This document shows positions 33,718 to 42,277 of a DNA stretch of 64,000 bases, piece by piece. Position 1 is the first letter of the stretch, and each line of letters starts with the position of its first letter. The position numbers and the translations under genes are program-made. Source of the stretch: Bacteroidota bacterium (lineage in GTDB: Bacteria > Bacteroidota > Ignavibacteria > Ignavibacteriales > Melioribacteraceae); assembly GCA_023381535.1 (NCBI GenBank), contig JAMCSN010000240.1:1-64000 (forward strand), written 5' to 3'. The notes below the pieces were generated by a model. The model had not been told where the DNA came from. It worked only from the letters and a program-made list of their open reading frames with translations, and did not search any database.

Positions 33718-33785
33718 CGTTTCACTGCTTATTGTTCGTTCAACTCATTGATTCGTTTCACTCACAAAAAGCAAAACGTTTCACT
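33718..33785. repeat. CGTTTCACT triplicate direct repeat
   Basis: CGTTTCACT occurs at 33718, 33754 and 33777, with a variant CGTTCAACT at 33737. It lies in a 510-bp gap without genes (33567-34076) that otherwise holds two terminator-like hairpins. Confidence 0.5.
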
Positions 33786-33965
33786 ATTTCTTGTTTCGGC
33801 TAAAAAAAATTATCCCACAATCGCCAAAAATCCCGCCACGACCAAAACCCGCGCCTTCGCCAACAATCTTCTGCATCCATCCAAATTATTTTCTCACATG
33901 ATGTGAAATCTATTTTGCCCGCCGGCAAACAAGCTTAGTGTTATTCGAATCTTAGTAGTCAGTCG

Positions 33966-34006
33966 GGGCAAGGGTATATGAAACTTGTCTTGCCCTTGCT
34001 TTTTTC
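33966..34006 (+). terminator. Terminator-like hairpin
   Basis: GGGCAAG (33966) pairs with CTTGCCC (33989), or GCAAGGG with CCCTTGC, followed by a TTTTTT run. No gene ends directly upstream, so it may belong to a lost gene or a small RNA. Confidence 0.5.
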
Positions 34007-34076
34007 ATTCGTCTCTCATTAAAAAGCGGGCAATACTGCGCCCTTGCCTTGACTTATCATCTTTTCTTACACCATC

Positions 34077-34343
34077 ATGGTAACAAGTCATTTTTTCGCA
34101 AAAGATCGCCTAAGCGGGCAAAATATGTTTTTTAACAGCGCAAAAGGTCGGGTTATGGCATCTGTAAAAGTTCATTATTCTAAACGGCACAAAGGTTTTC
34201 TAATTCGGTTAGTTCAATCAAATCAAAATTTCTTTGTAAATGTATTCACTCCGTCCGGTTCTTTTCATTCACAATCATTCAAAACATATAACGCAGCATA
34301 TACCTTCCTAAATGCTTTTATCAAATCAATTAAAAAATCTTAA
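34077..34343 (+). CDS. Small hypothetical protein upstream of ArdC-like gene
   Basis: The 88-aa frame is basic. The likely protein starts at ATG 34155 (ASVKVHYSKRHKGFLIRLVQ), giving a compact 62-residue beta-strand protein. The first 26 codons look less natural. It ends 13 bases before the ArdC-like gene and probably shares its transcript. The family is not recognised. Confidence 0.45.
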   Translation: MVTSHFFAKDRLSGQNMFFNSAKGRVMASVKVHYSKRHKGFLIRLVQSNQNFFVNVFTPSGSFHSQSFKTYNAAYTFLNAFIKSIKKS

Positions 34344-34356
34344 AGGAGTTTAAGCC

Positions 34357-34779
34357 ATGTTATCACAAGAAAAAAAACAACAATTAAGACAAGAGAAAAA
34401 AGAAAAGATAATCCGCATTAGAAAAACTCTTTCTGAAATGACAGAAGAACAACGTCAAGCTGTAGCGAATAAATTCGGCATCGTTACAGTTGAAGGGCAT
34501 TTACTAACATCTCACAATCAATGCTTTTTAGTTGCTCAGTCAGAAATAAGCTTTTCTATTGTTGGTGGCTTTCAACAGTGGAAGAAAGCCGGCAGAATTG
34601 TTCGCAAAGGTGAGCACGGCTTTTTAATCTTTGTTCCATCTAAAGCCAAGCAAGAAAATAATTCAGAAATGATTTCAGATGATGAAGATGTTCACTTTTT
34701 TACTGCAACCGTGTTTGATATTTCACAAACTGAAATACTCGCAGCCGACGAGAGTAATAAAAACCCGGGAGTTGAATAA
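34357..34779 (+). CDS. ArdC-like antirestriction N-domain protein
   Basis: The 140-aa protein resembles the N-terminal domain of ArdC. NQCFLVAQSEISFSIVGGFQ leads to QWKKAGRIVRKGEHGFLIFV, followed by a beta strand ending FTATVFDISQTE. ArdC N-domains bind single-stranded DNA and protect incoming plasmids from restriction. The C-terminal metalloprotease domain is absent, so this is a short stand-alone form. AGGAG lies 10 bases before the ATG. Its presence in the same island as a type I system suggests it helps the element enter new hosts (inference). Confidence 0.75.
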   Translation: MLSQEKKQQLRQEKKEKIIRIRKTLSEMTEEQRQAVANKFGIVTVEGHLLTSHNQCFLVAQSEISFSIVGGFQQWKKAGRIVRKGEHGFLIFVPSKAKQENNSEMISDDEDVHFFTATVFDISQTEILAADESNKNPGVE

Positions 34780-34823
34780 TCTTCCGGTTCTTTCTCTTAA
34801 TTGTCTATTTCACTATTTTGGAA

Positions 34824-34913
34824 ATGAAAAAAGTTCGAAGCCGATCAGAAGTTATTGTTCTTGAAAACACAGAAAAGTTTTATTGGTACGGCAGCCATGA
34901 ACTTTCTTTTTAG
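34824..34913 (+). CDS. Possible 29-aa small ORF
   Basis: ATG 34824 opens MKKVRSRSEVIVLENTEKFY and ends WYGSHELSF before a TAG. The composition is protein-like, but there is no clear ribosome site or family. It could be the start of a truncated gene at the island edge. The rest of the stretch 34780-35030 holds a duplicated AAGTCCCTAC (34973, 34985) and nothing else I can identify. Confidence 0.25.
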   Translation: MKKVRSRSEVIVLENTEKFYWYGSHELSF

Positions 34914-35030
34914 TGTATTCAATAAAAACATGTTTGGTAGGCAAAAAGGACTAGGACTCGAAAAGTCCCTACTAAAGTCCCTACAAAATTGTAAAAATCA
35001 GCATGACAGTTCAAACTTCCAGAAAACAAA

Positions 35031-35062
35031 AAAGCCCGATTATAATTTATAATCGAGCTTTC
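35031..35062 (-). terminator. Terminator of tRNA-Thr
   Basis: Stem CGATTATAA/TTATAATCG with a single-base loop, extended by AAAGC/GCTTT. On the minus strand it is followed by a T-rich run (complement of 35021-35033), five bases past the tRNA 3' end. Confidence 0.75.
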
Positions 35063-35066
35063 TTAG

Positions 35067-35139
35067 AGCTGGCGGGCGGACTTGAACCGTCGACCTGCTG
35101 ATTACAAGTCAGCTGCTCTACCAACTGAGCTACGCCAGC
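35067..35139 (-). tRNA. tRNA-Thr (anticodon TGT)
   Basis: The minus strand reads GCTGGCGTAGCTCAGTTGGT, with acceptor arm GCTGGCG/CGCCAGC, anticodon stem CTGA(C)/(A)TCAG around CTTGTAA and T-arm GGTTCAAGTCC. The loop TTGTAAT gives anticodon TGT. CCA is not encoded. The length of 73 nt is normal. Its 3' end faces the accessory region, the usual orientation for an integration site. Confidence 0.95.
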
Positions 35140-35168
35140 ATTTATTTTATTACTCGCAATCTTTTAAG

Positions 35169-35229
35169 AACTTTCAACCTGCTGATTATCCCAGCACGTC
35201 GGGACAGCTCTCCAACCGAGCTACCAGCA
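35169..35229 (-). pseudogene. Degenerate tRNA-Thr copy with palindrome in the anticodon arm
   Basis: The minus strand reads TGCTGGTAGCTCGGTTGGAG, then AGCTG, a palindromic insert TCCCGACGTGCTGGGA, then TAATCAGCAGGTTGAAAGTTC (given in two parts: TAATCAGCAGG, TTGAAAGTTC). It follows the intact tRNA-Thr base for base outside the insert. The acceptor 3' strand is missing, so it is a broken tandem duplicate. Confidence 0.72.
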
Positions 35230-35371
35230 TTTCAAATTTTGCGGCTCAAATCTAATATAAATTACATTTCCGCGCAATTAACAGAAACCGTTTCAAGCCA
35301 CGCAAGGCTAATCAATTTCTGTACAGCCGTAAATTGAATATATTAGAGTTGCAAATGAAAGCATTAATGAA

Positions 35372-36127
35372 ATGACCAAGAATGAACTAAAATATTATTC
35401 GTCGCTGCTTATTAAGAAATACCGCCGAGAGGAAAATAAAATTCTAGTGGAAGGAAATAAATTAATTGCTGAAGCGATTAACTCCCATTACGAGTGCGAA
35501 ATTCTTTTTGCCACGAAGGAAAGTTTTGCAGAAGAAAAAGATTTTGCCGCATTGATTCAAAAGAGAAAGATCAAAGTTGAATTTTTGAAAGAAGCAGAAC
35601 TATCGAAACTCAGTGACACAAAAACCAATCAAGGATTAATTGCTGTATTTCGAACAGCGAAATTGACTACTCACACTTCAGCGAAGCAAAATCTGATCGT
35701 TGCACTCGAGAATGTCTCCGACCCCGGGAACATGGGAACGATAATCCGAAACTGCGATTGGTTCGGAATAAAAGAAATTATTTTGAGCAATGACTGTACG
35801 GAAGCATTCAGCCCCAAAGTAATTCGCGCATCCGCCGGGTCGGTGTTTCATGTCGGCGTTTACGAGTCAAAGGATTTTTATGCAGAATTGGAAAACCGGA
35901 AAAAAAGCGGTTACAAAATTCTCTGTGCGGATCTGAAGGGGGAAAACATCTATTCATTTGGTGTTGCTGATAAAATGATAATCGTTTTTGCAAATGAAGG
36001 GAACGGACCTACTCAGTATCTGAAACAACTGACTGATATTTTCATCACGATTCCAAGAAAAGGCAGCGCCGAATCATTAAACGTTGCGAGCGCATCAGCC
36101 GTAATCCTTTCAGAGCTTACAAAATAA
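35372..36127 (+). CDS. TrmH/SpoU-family RNA 2'-O-methyltransferase
   Basis: The 251-aa SPOUT protein has an N-terminal substrate-binding domain (about 5-85; REENKILVEGNKLIAEA). The knotted methyltransferase domain carries ENVSDPGNMGTIIRNCDW (motif 1), VIVFANEGNG as IIVFANEGNG (motif 2) and IPRKGSAESLNVASASAV (motif 3), all intact. It is close to RlmB/TrmH proteins that methylate ribose in 23S rRNA or tRNA; the exact target cannot be read from sequence. It is a single gene with its own terminator and the first housekeeping gene right of the island. Confidence 0.88.
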   Translation: MTKNELKYYSSLLIKKYRREENKILVEGNKLIAEAINSHYECEILFATKESFAEEKDFAALIQKRKIKVEFLKEAELSKLSDTKTNQGLIAVFRTAKLTTHTSAKQNLIVALENVSDPGNMGTIIRNCDWFGIKEIILSNDCTEAFSPKVIRASAGSVFHVGVYESKDFYAELENRKKSGYKILCADLKGENIYSFGVADKMIIVFANEGNGPTQYLKQLTDIFITIPRKGSAESLNVASASAVILSELTK

Positions 36128-36156
36128 AAAAGCCCGCTTATGTGCGAGCTTTTCTT
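36127..36156 (+). terminator. Rho-independent terminator
   Basis: A-run, stem AAGCCCGC/GCGAGCTT with one mismatch and loop TTATGT, then TTTTCTT. It is symmetric enough to serve the convergent amylase gene too. Confidence 0.75.
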
Positions 36157-36177
36157 AAAACTTATTATCCACCAATT

Positions 36178-39063
36178 TTATTTCAGCAGAATCATTTTCT
36201 TGGATTGAACAAACTTATCCGTTTCAATTCTGTAAAAGTAAACGCCGCTGGAAAGATGAAACTGATTCGAATCGAACTCAACTTTATAATTTCCGGTATT
36301 CTGAACTTGATTGATCAGAGTTGCAACCTCACGACCAAGCACATCGTACACTTTTAAAGTTACATAACCCGCAACCGGTAATTGATAGCTAATTACCGTG
36401 GATGAATTGAACGGATTAGGATAATTTTGCGACAAATAATATTGAGCAGGCAACGATGTTTGTTCAGGTATATCTGCGTCAAGTTTTGGAATTTTCACAG
36501 TAGTGTAAAGTCTGTATTCACCGGGCTGTAAATCAATTTGAGCATTAACGTCGGAGACATCAATACTATCGCCGGTAAAAAACTCATACCACTTTCCTGT
36601 ATTTTGAAAAGCCGGCGTGATGTTTTGTGCAACGACGTCAAAGTTGCCGAGTATCGTCGCATTCATTGTAGTGTCTGTAATGTGAATACTTTTTGTTGAC
36701 GCGGACGCCGAAATTGTAAAATTGCTGCTGGAAAATGCCGGATAAGCTTTTTTCAATCTGATAAGACCTGCGAAAACGTTAAACAATTTTTTGTGAGTTG
36801 AATCTGCATAGTAATTCCACTTGAAAGGTTTCTCAGATATTCTGCCGCTACTATCAATCGAAACATTATAGCCAACTTCACCACCCATCCAAATCATTTT
36901 TGGCCCTGGAACAGTTAGGAACAAGGTCGCACATAATTTTATTCTGTCTAAAGCAGTAGAAAGATTTTTAATGTTGTAGCTACCATTGGAATTACCATAT
37001 TGCAAATTTTTGAACATCAGTCTTTCTTCATCGTGACTTTCCATGTATCCGACAAGTCCTGGCGAATTCCAGCCTCTGTTTAAGTACGATATCCATGAGA
37101 AATCCCATGTCCCAGGTGGTCCTGAAGGATAGCCCATTGCTGCTTGTTGATAACTGCCATTTAAATTTCCCCACAGCATCATTCCGTAATTTGCTAGTTG
37201 AGTCTCTTCAGTATTGGCGCAAAAATGTTCAAGGATTACATAAGCATTTGGCGAAACATTCCAAATCTTGTCTGCAATTCTTTCAAGTATTGCAATGCGC
37301 TTTGCATCGTATGCAGAACCGTCGCCCGGTGTATTCGTAAATCCTTTAGAAAAGTCGAAACGGAATCCGTCCATTTTGTATTCAGTCAACCAGTATGATG
37401 TAACGCGATCGACAAAATATTTTGTTGCGGCGCTTTCATGATTGAAATCATACCCCCATGAAAAGGTTGTGTTTGGTGAAACCTGGTTAAACCACGGATT
37501 GTTTGCAGCCGGGCGAGCATTTGTAGTGTCCCAATACATTCGAACCATCGGACTTAAACCGTAAGAATGGTTCAATACAATATCCATAATGACAGCTATG
37601 CCGTTCTGATGGCATGCATCAATGAAAGCTTTCAACTGGTCCTTCGTGCCGTAATATTTATCCGGTGCAAAGTACATCATCGGGTTGTAACCCCAGCTGC
37701 TGTTGCCTTCGAATTCGTTGATAGGCATAAGCTCAATTGCGTTAACGCCGAGCTTCTTAAAGTAACTCAAAGTGTCCTTCAAAGTTGTGTAAGAATGAGT
37801 TGTTACAAAATCGCGTACAAGCAGTTCGTAAATAACAAGTTTATCCTTGGATGGACGCATAAAATTCTGAATATTCCAATTGTACGGAGTCTGTCCCGTT
37901 TGAAGAACAGAAACTATGCCTTCTGTTTTCCCGGTCGGGTACGGTTTCAAGTTTGGATATGTTGATGATGAAATGTATTGATCGTTCCATGGGTCTAAAA
38001 TTTTATCCGTATAAGGATCCTGCACCCTGATCGTACCGTCAACTAAAAATTGGTACGCATATTCTTGTCCGGCGGTTAGATTTGAAAGAGTAATCCACCA
38101 AATAACGCTGTCGGGTCTCACTTCGTAACGGTTCATGTAATAGGTTGTATCAACTTTCCAGTCGTTGAAATCTCCGAGAACGTAAACAAAATTTTTGAAT
38201 GGAGCGTAAAGAGCGAGCGTAACCTTTGAATGATCGTTTTGATGGTAATTAATTCCGATTTGATTTCCAGCCGGTAACGGCGCGTCTTTAACAGTAGGAT
38301 TTCTAAAAATGACGAAGCTTGTTGAATCTTTTAGGTTAGCTGTATCCGCCGCAACAATTTTTACATCGTTCCTTCCACGAGGGTAATCATTTGCTGAATA
38401 TGTAAAGTTCAAACTGTTTGTAGTACTTTGAGCTTTCTGAGTTCCGTTCACAAAAAGCGTGATCAATTTTGTTTTAGTACCAACTTCCGATGTGTTCACC
38501 AAAATCGGAATTGTACCGCCGGGTGAAATAAAAACCGGAGAACGCATTAGATCACCAAAAAAATTACCTACGGCGGGCTTCTGTACAATTATCGAAATAC
38601 CGGCAGTGTAAAGTGAGGCAAAAATATCTTTCCCACCAACATCACGTCCCGTTCTACTTCCAGTTGCATCTCTGAAAACAAAAGCTAACTTTAAAATATG
38701 TTCAGAGGAAGGAATAGAACCAAGGTTTTGATGATTATTACCATAATATATTCTTGGTCTCCCAATAACAAGATGATAATGATCCGCACTGTCGCGAGTT
38801 AATTTAATGTCGGGATAAGTTGCTGCCCATGGAGCCATAACATATTTCCAATCAGATCCACTGGTGCTAAGATTAGTAATTACCCCGGTATGAGCATACA
38901 CATCTCCAGTAAAGCCCATTAACCCGGCATCACCTTTAGTTGCGTCAAAATAAATTATGATGGAATCGTTTTCAGTAGCAAACATTGGAGAGGTTGTAAC
39001 GGGAGATTGTGCAAACAACGTTGATGTGAAAACAACAAGCAGAAAAGCGAAACGTACTTTCAT
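36178..39063 (-). CDS. Secreted GH13 alpha-amylase-family protein with T9SS sorting tail
   Basis: The 961-aa protein has a signal peptide (1-18), an N-terminal starch-binding-like region and a CBM48-like domain (about 285-395; FVYVLGDFNDW). A GH13 barrel follows (about 410-790). Catalytic residues are visible as the nucleophile Asp in GFRFDFSKG (about 569), Glu in VILEHF (about 611) and Asp in ESHDEERL (about 677). The C-terminal 90 residues form a type IX secretion sorting domain (YLSQNYPNPFN, VYDVLGREVATL, GVYFYRIET). The enzyme is probably exported and anchored or released to degrade alpha-glucans. It is convergent with the methyltransferase gene. Confidence 0.92.
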   Translation of the reverse strand: MKVRFAFLLVVFTSTLFAQSPVTTSPMFATENDSIIIYFDATKGDAGLMGFTGDVYAHTGVITNLSTSGSDWKYVMAPWAATYPDIKLTRDSADHYHLVIGRPRIYYGNNHQNLGSIPSSEHILKLAFVFRDATGSRTGRDVGGKDIFASLYTAGISIIVQKPAVGNFFGDLMRSPVFISPGGTIPILVNTSEVGTKTKLITLFVNGTQKAQSTTNSLNFTYSANDYPRGRNDVKIVAADTANLKDSTSFVIFRNPTVKDAPLPAGNQIGINYHQNDHSKVTLALYAPFKNFVYVLGDFNDWKVDTTYYMNRYEVRPDSVIWWITLSNLTAGQEYAYQFLVDGTIRVQDPYTDKILDPWNDQYISSSTYPNLKPYPTGKTEGIVSVLQTGQTPYNWNIQNFMRPSKDKLVIYELLVRDFVTTHSYTTLKDTLSYFKKLGVNAIELMPINEFEGNSSWGYNPMMYFAPDKYYGTKDQLKAFIDACHQNGIAVIMDIVLNHSYGLSPMVRMYWDTTNARPAANNPWFNQVSPNTTFSWGYDFNHESAATKYFVDRVTSYWLTEYKMDGFRFDFSKGFTNTPGDGSAYDAKRIAILERIADKIWNVSPNAYVILEHFCANTEETQLANYGMMLWGNLNGSYQQAAMGYPSGPPGTWDFSWISYLNRGWNSPGLVGYMESHDEERLMFKNLQYGNSNGSYNIKNLSTALDRIKLCATLFLTVPGPKMIWMGGEVGYNVSIDSSGRISEKPFKWNYYADSTHKKLFNVFAGLIRLKKAYPAFSSSNFTISASASTKSIHITDTTMNATILGNFDVVAQNITPAFQNTGKWYEFFTGDSIDVSDVNAQIDLQPGEYRLYTTVKIPKLDADIPEQTSLPAQYYLSQNYPNPFNSSTVISYQLPVAGYVTLKVYDVLGREVATLINQVQNTGNYKVEFDSNQFHLSSGVYFYRIETDKFVQSKKMILLK

Positions 39064-39136
39064 GATTATCTCAATTGAAAGAATGAAAGAAATAATTGTT
39101 CGAATTTCGGCTGGAAATTTAGACTTTGCTCAACTG

Positions 39137-41206
39137 CTAATCAAGGAATTCCCACGCCACTCCCAAACGGAGTCCGCGTGATTGCTTTGGGTAATACGGT
39201 GAAATGAAATAATTGGCATTTAAAAGATTTTCGAAAACGAGATAAACAATGGCGGAATTTTGAATGTGTCCGGCTAAAAAGAAGTCTATCTGGAATGAAG
39301 GAGAAATTTGTGAGTTTGAAATCAATGAAGCCGTATGTAACAACGGATCGTAAATGTAGTTGGACGTAATGCTCTTTTCGAAATCGATGGATGTATAATC
39401 TTGATCGCCAACCGTGTAATAATTGATTCCGGCTTTCAACTTCAGATTGCGGTTGAACAGCGTATCAACATAATAAACACCGCCGCTGGAAGTGAACATG
39501 GGTAATTTATAATCACGCCGGTTCTGATCGTTGAAGTATAAGTTTGTGTTTGTGCTGAGGAGAATTTTCCAGATTCTAAAATCGAGGTTCAGGTTAATCC
39601 CTTGCAACGATAAATCCTTCGTTGAAAAATAAATTGCACGATCCGTTTTTGCAGAATCTTCCTTAACAGCAGCAGAAAGAAGAGAGTTCGATGCCGCTTG
39701 ATTGAAAAATCCAAACCAGGCATTTATAAATTTGGTTTGGTATGACGCACGAAGTTCAAACGATGTGATTTTTTGTTTGTCAAGAGTAATACCGGGAAGA
39801 ACAAATTGTTCTTCAAAAATACTGCGGGGTTTTTCATACGAAGAAAATGCGCCGAACAATTTGATTGAATTGTCTAAAGCAAACGTGGCTGACGCCCCGG
39901 CTCCGAAATAATTATTACCTGCTGATCTCAAGTACTTTGCAAAGACTGACGGCATGAATGACTTATCAAAAATATTCAGTCCAGCTATGCCGGCTATCGA
40001 TGCGTAGTTCTTACTGAAATCATTAGGTAAAAGTGGTGATGAATAATTCACCCGTTCAACGTTGGCAATTGAAGTAAGGTTGAAGAGATCACTTCTAAAA
40101 TCTTGACGAAGATTAGCGCCTAAAACTTTACTTTCATTGTTATCGATAATTACCTCGGCATTGCTTTGTGGATTTGTGTAATCCTCGTTCTGTCTGAACT
40201 CGGTAAGGTTTGTTTGATAATAAATACTCAAATCCGTGAATGAGTTGTTCAGAAAATTCCCAAGCAGACTCAAACTAAAATCATGTCCAGAAACTTTCTG
40301 ATATCGATTCTGATAACTTACCGGTGCAAGGTAACGGTCATATAACACGCTGTTAACGTTGGAATTCGGATATTGATTTTTAATCATGTTGACATCGACG
40401 CCGCCGTTGAGATGCGGAACGCTTTTGAAGTATCTGTAATTTGCAACAATGTTCACTGACTTTGATAACAAATAATCTGCTCTAACAGTTGCCATCCAGT
40501 TGCTTAAGTCAGTGTTTGCAAATCCGCCGTTTGTACTTTGGTTTGTAATTTCAAAATAAGTGTTGAGTTTGTGGAACGGCATAATGCTGAAAGTGCCGTC
40601 TAGAAGTCCTTCGGTATTCGGCGCTTGATAAAACTTAATTCTAGAATAAGGCTTGTTAATATTGGGTATCCTTGGTATTAGGTTTACCGACGCAGAGCTG
40701 TTCTGACTTCCGAAAAGGAATCCTAATGGCAGAGGAACAATCTCTAAAGAACCGATACTTTCCGATTGAAACAAATTGAGATCAAATGAATTTGTAAGCC
40801 GATTGTTAAAAGAAACGCCGTTAGAAAGAAAAGCTACATTTCCAAATCCTTGTCCGTAAATAAGTACTTCGTTGGGTTGACCGATTGTGCCGAGATCTCT
40901 CAAGAATCCAAACGGAAAATTTTTGAACCAATCGCCGGCATAACGGTAGTCCAGTTCATCCAGGTTATTCCTTGTGTAAACTGTGCTCGCAGAATTTTCT
41001 ATCATTAATTTTTGAAAGTGTATCGGCTGCAATAATTCTTTTTTCGATTTCGCAGAAACAGAATCACGCGATGTCTTGATGATGCTTTTGGAAGTATCCG
41101 CCGATTGATTTGCCGTAACCTGGTGTATGAAAAAATTCTCTGCAGATAAATTAACTTGGAGAGAAAAAATTAAAAGAATTGATATGAAGAAGGAAAATTT
41201 TTTCAC
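39137..41206 (-). CDS. TonB-dependent-receptor-like outer membrane protein
   Basis: The 689-aa protein has a signal peptide (about 1-22), a plug-like domain (about 75-185; NEVLIYGQGFGNVAFLSNGV, IGSLEIVPLP) and a long beta barrel of alternating short strands with aromatic residues to the C-terminus. No TonB box is obvious and no carboxypeptidase-like N-domain is present. The ligand is unknown. Proximity to the secreted amylase suggests sugar or cofactor uptake, but the two genes are separated by 73 bases without clear coupling. Confidence 0.78.
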   Translation of the reverse strand: MKKFSFFISILLIFSLQVNLSAENFFIHQVTANQSADTSKSIIKTSRDSVSAKSKKELLQPIHFQKLMIENSASTVYTRNNLDELDYRYAGDWFKNFPFGFLRDLGTIGQPNEVLIYGQGFGNVAFLSNGVSFNNRLTNSFDLNLFQSESIGSLEIVPLPLGFLFGSQNSSASVNLIPRIPNINKPYSRIKFYQAPNTEGLLDGTFSIMPFHKLNTYFEITNQSTNGGFANTDLSNWMATVRADYLLSKSVNIVANYRYFKSVPHLNGGVDVNMIKNQYPNSNVNSVLYDRYLAPVSYQNRYQKVSGHDFSLSLLGNFLNNSFTDLSIYYQTNLTEFRQNEDYTNPQSNAEVIIDNNESKVLGANLRQDFRSDLFNLTSIANVERVNYSSPLLPNDFSKNYASIAGIAGLNIFDKSFMPSVFAKYLRSAGNNYFGAGASATFALDNSIKLFGAFSSYEKPRSIFEEQFVLPGITLDKQKITSFELRASYQTKFINAWFGFFNQAASNSLLSAAVKEDSAKTDRAIYFSTKDLSLQGINLNLDFRIWKILLSTNTNLYFNDQNRRDYKLPMFTSSGGVYYVDTLFNRNLKLKAGINYYTVGDQDYTSIDFEKSITSNYIYDPLLHTASLISNSQISPSFQIDFFLAGHIQNSAIVYLVFENLLNANYFISPYYPKQSRGLRLGVAWEFLD

Positions 41207-41414
41207 GGCAGCATAAAAAGTTTATTGCAAAATAGTTTTAAAATGTCATCTTTCAAAAATAAGTACCCAAGTTTTACCCCTAAATTTATTGATTCATCGA
41301 GGGGTCCCAATATAAATCAAAATGTTGATTAAGAAGACAAAAACTGTTTGTTTTCAATTAAAAAAATACTAAATTTCAATTGAATTTTAACTCACAAAAC
41401 GAAGGGGTAACACA

Positions 41415-41699
41415 ATGCCGATGACAAAGAGTCAAGTAATGACCTATATGGCAAAGAAATCCGGTCTAAGCAAAAAGGCTACCGGAGAATTTATTCAGGA
41501 ATTAGTCGTACTCGCTTACAAAGAGGCCAAGAAAGGATTTGTCATTCCAGGTCTTGGAAAACTGGTTCTTGTTGACAGAAAAGCAAGAATGGGAAGAAAC
41601 CCGAAAACCGGCGAGACGATTCAGATCCCGGCAAAGAAAGTTGTTAAGTTCAGAATAGCAAAACAAGCCAAAGACGCGATACTTATCTACAAGAAATAA
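41415..41699 (+). CDS. HU/IHF-family DNA-binding protein
   Basis: The 94-aa protein has the HU fold: N-terminal helices (KSQVMTYMAKKSGLSKKATG), a dimerisation saddle FVIPGLGKLVLVDR and the DNA-binding arm RMGRNPKTGETIQIPAKKVV with the RNPxTG motif intact. It compacts or bends DNA. A ribosome site GAAGGGG precedes ATG 41415 and a very strong terminator follows, so it is a monocistronic, likely highly expressed gene. Confidence 0.95.
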   Translation: MPMTKSQVMTYMAKKSGLSKKATGEFIQELVVLAYKEAKKGFVIPGLGKLVLVDRKARMGRNPKTGETIQIPAKKVVKFRIAKQAKDAILIYKK

Positions 41700-41710
41700 T
41701 TATAGAAATA

Positions 41711-41738
41711 AAAAAGCCCCGCTAACCCGGGGCTTTTT
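41711..41738 (+). terminator. Strong bidirectional terminator
   Basis: AAAAAGCCCCG and CGGGGCTTTTT form a GC-rich stem with loop CTAACC, followed by T-run in both directions. It serves HU and the convergent membrane gene. Confidence 0.92.
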
Positions 41739-41740
41739 GT

Positions 41741-42229
41741 TCAATTTTTCTTCTCCCTTTTCATTTTTTCCAGCAGATCGTCATACAACGTCTGTGGTAT
41801 GTTCTTGAGAATTAATTTCAGCAGATTTTTGTAGCCCGCAGAGTGTGTGTAGATCCCAATTGTTTCGTCAGAAACCGAATCATGTAAATAGATTGCTCTC
41901 GAAGGGTAACCGCTGAAAATCCCGCCGCTAATTTTATCAATGTTGATAAGTCTGATCTCCACACTTTTTTTTCTTAGAAAAAAATTCGAGCAGATCATCT
42001 TTTCATTATCGGCAGAAATCTTAAATGGAAATAACTTATACGTTTTAGCGTAGTATTTATTAAGCGAAATGATGATGGCAAGATTTATCAGTACAAAAAA
42101 AATGGCATACCAATGCTGCGGCAGTTGCACAACGGATTCTATCAAGTAGATCAAAAGAAAAAAAGTTATTGGAATATTTCCGTATCGATAAAGTATCTTT
42201 GCAAAGAGATTGTATCCGTAAATTGTCAT
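41741..42229 (-). CDS. Two-TM membrane protein with PH-like domain
   Basis: The 162-aa protein has two adjacent membrane helices (about 15-33 and 38-57). A cytoplasmic beta-rich region follows (65-150; EKMICSNFFLRKKSVEIRLI, AIYLHDSVSDETIGIYTHSA), in keeping with the bacterial PH/YdbT-like fold. Families of this kind are of unknown or lipid-related function. It diverges from the flavoprotein gene, with starts 49 bases apart. Confidence 0.55.
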   Translation of the reverse strand: MTIYGYNLFAKILYRYGNIPITFFLLIYLIESVVQLPQHWYAIFFVLINLAIIISLNKYYAKTYKLFPFKISADNEKMICSNFFLRKKSVEIRLINIDKISGGIFSGYPSRAIYLHDSVSDETIGIYTHSAGYKNLLKLILKNIPQTLYDDLLEKMKREKKN

Positions 42230-42277
42230 TTTAACCGGTTATGTTGTTTTAAAATTACAAAAAGAATTGAAAAATAT

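Noticed and set aside
42113..42277. Upstream extension of the flavoprotein
   Set aside because: The extra 55 residues are not protein-like and overlap the divergent membrane gene; ATG 42278 gives the standard dinucleotide-fold start.
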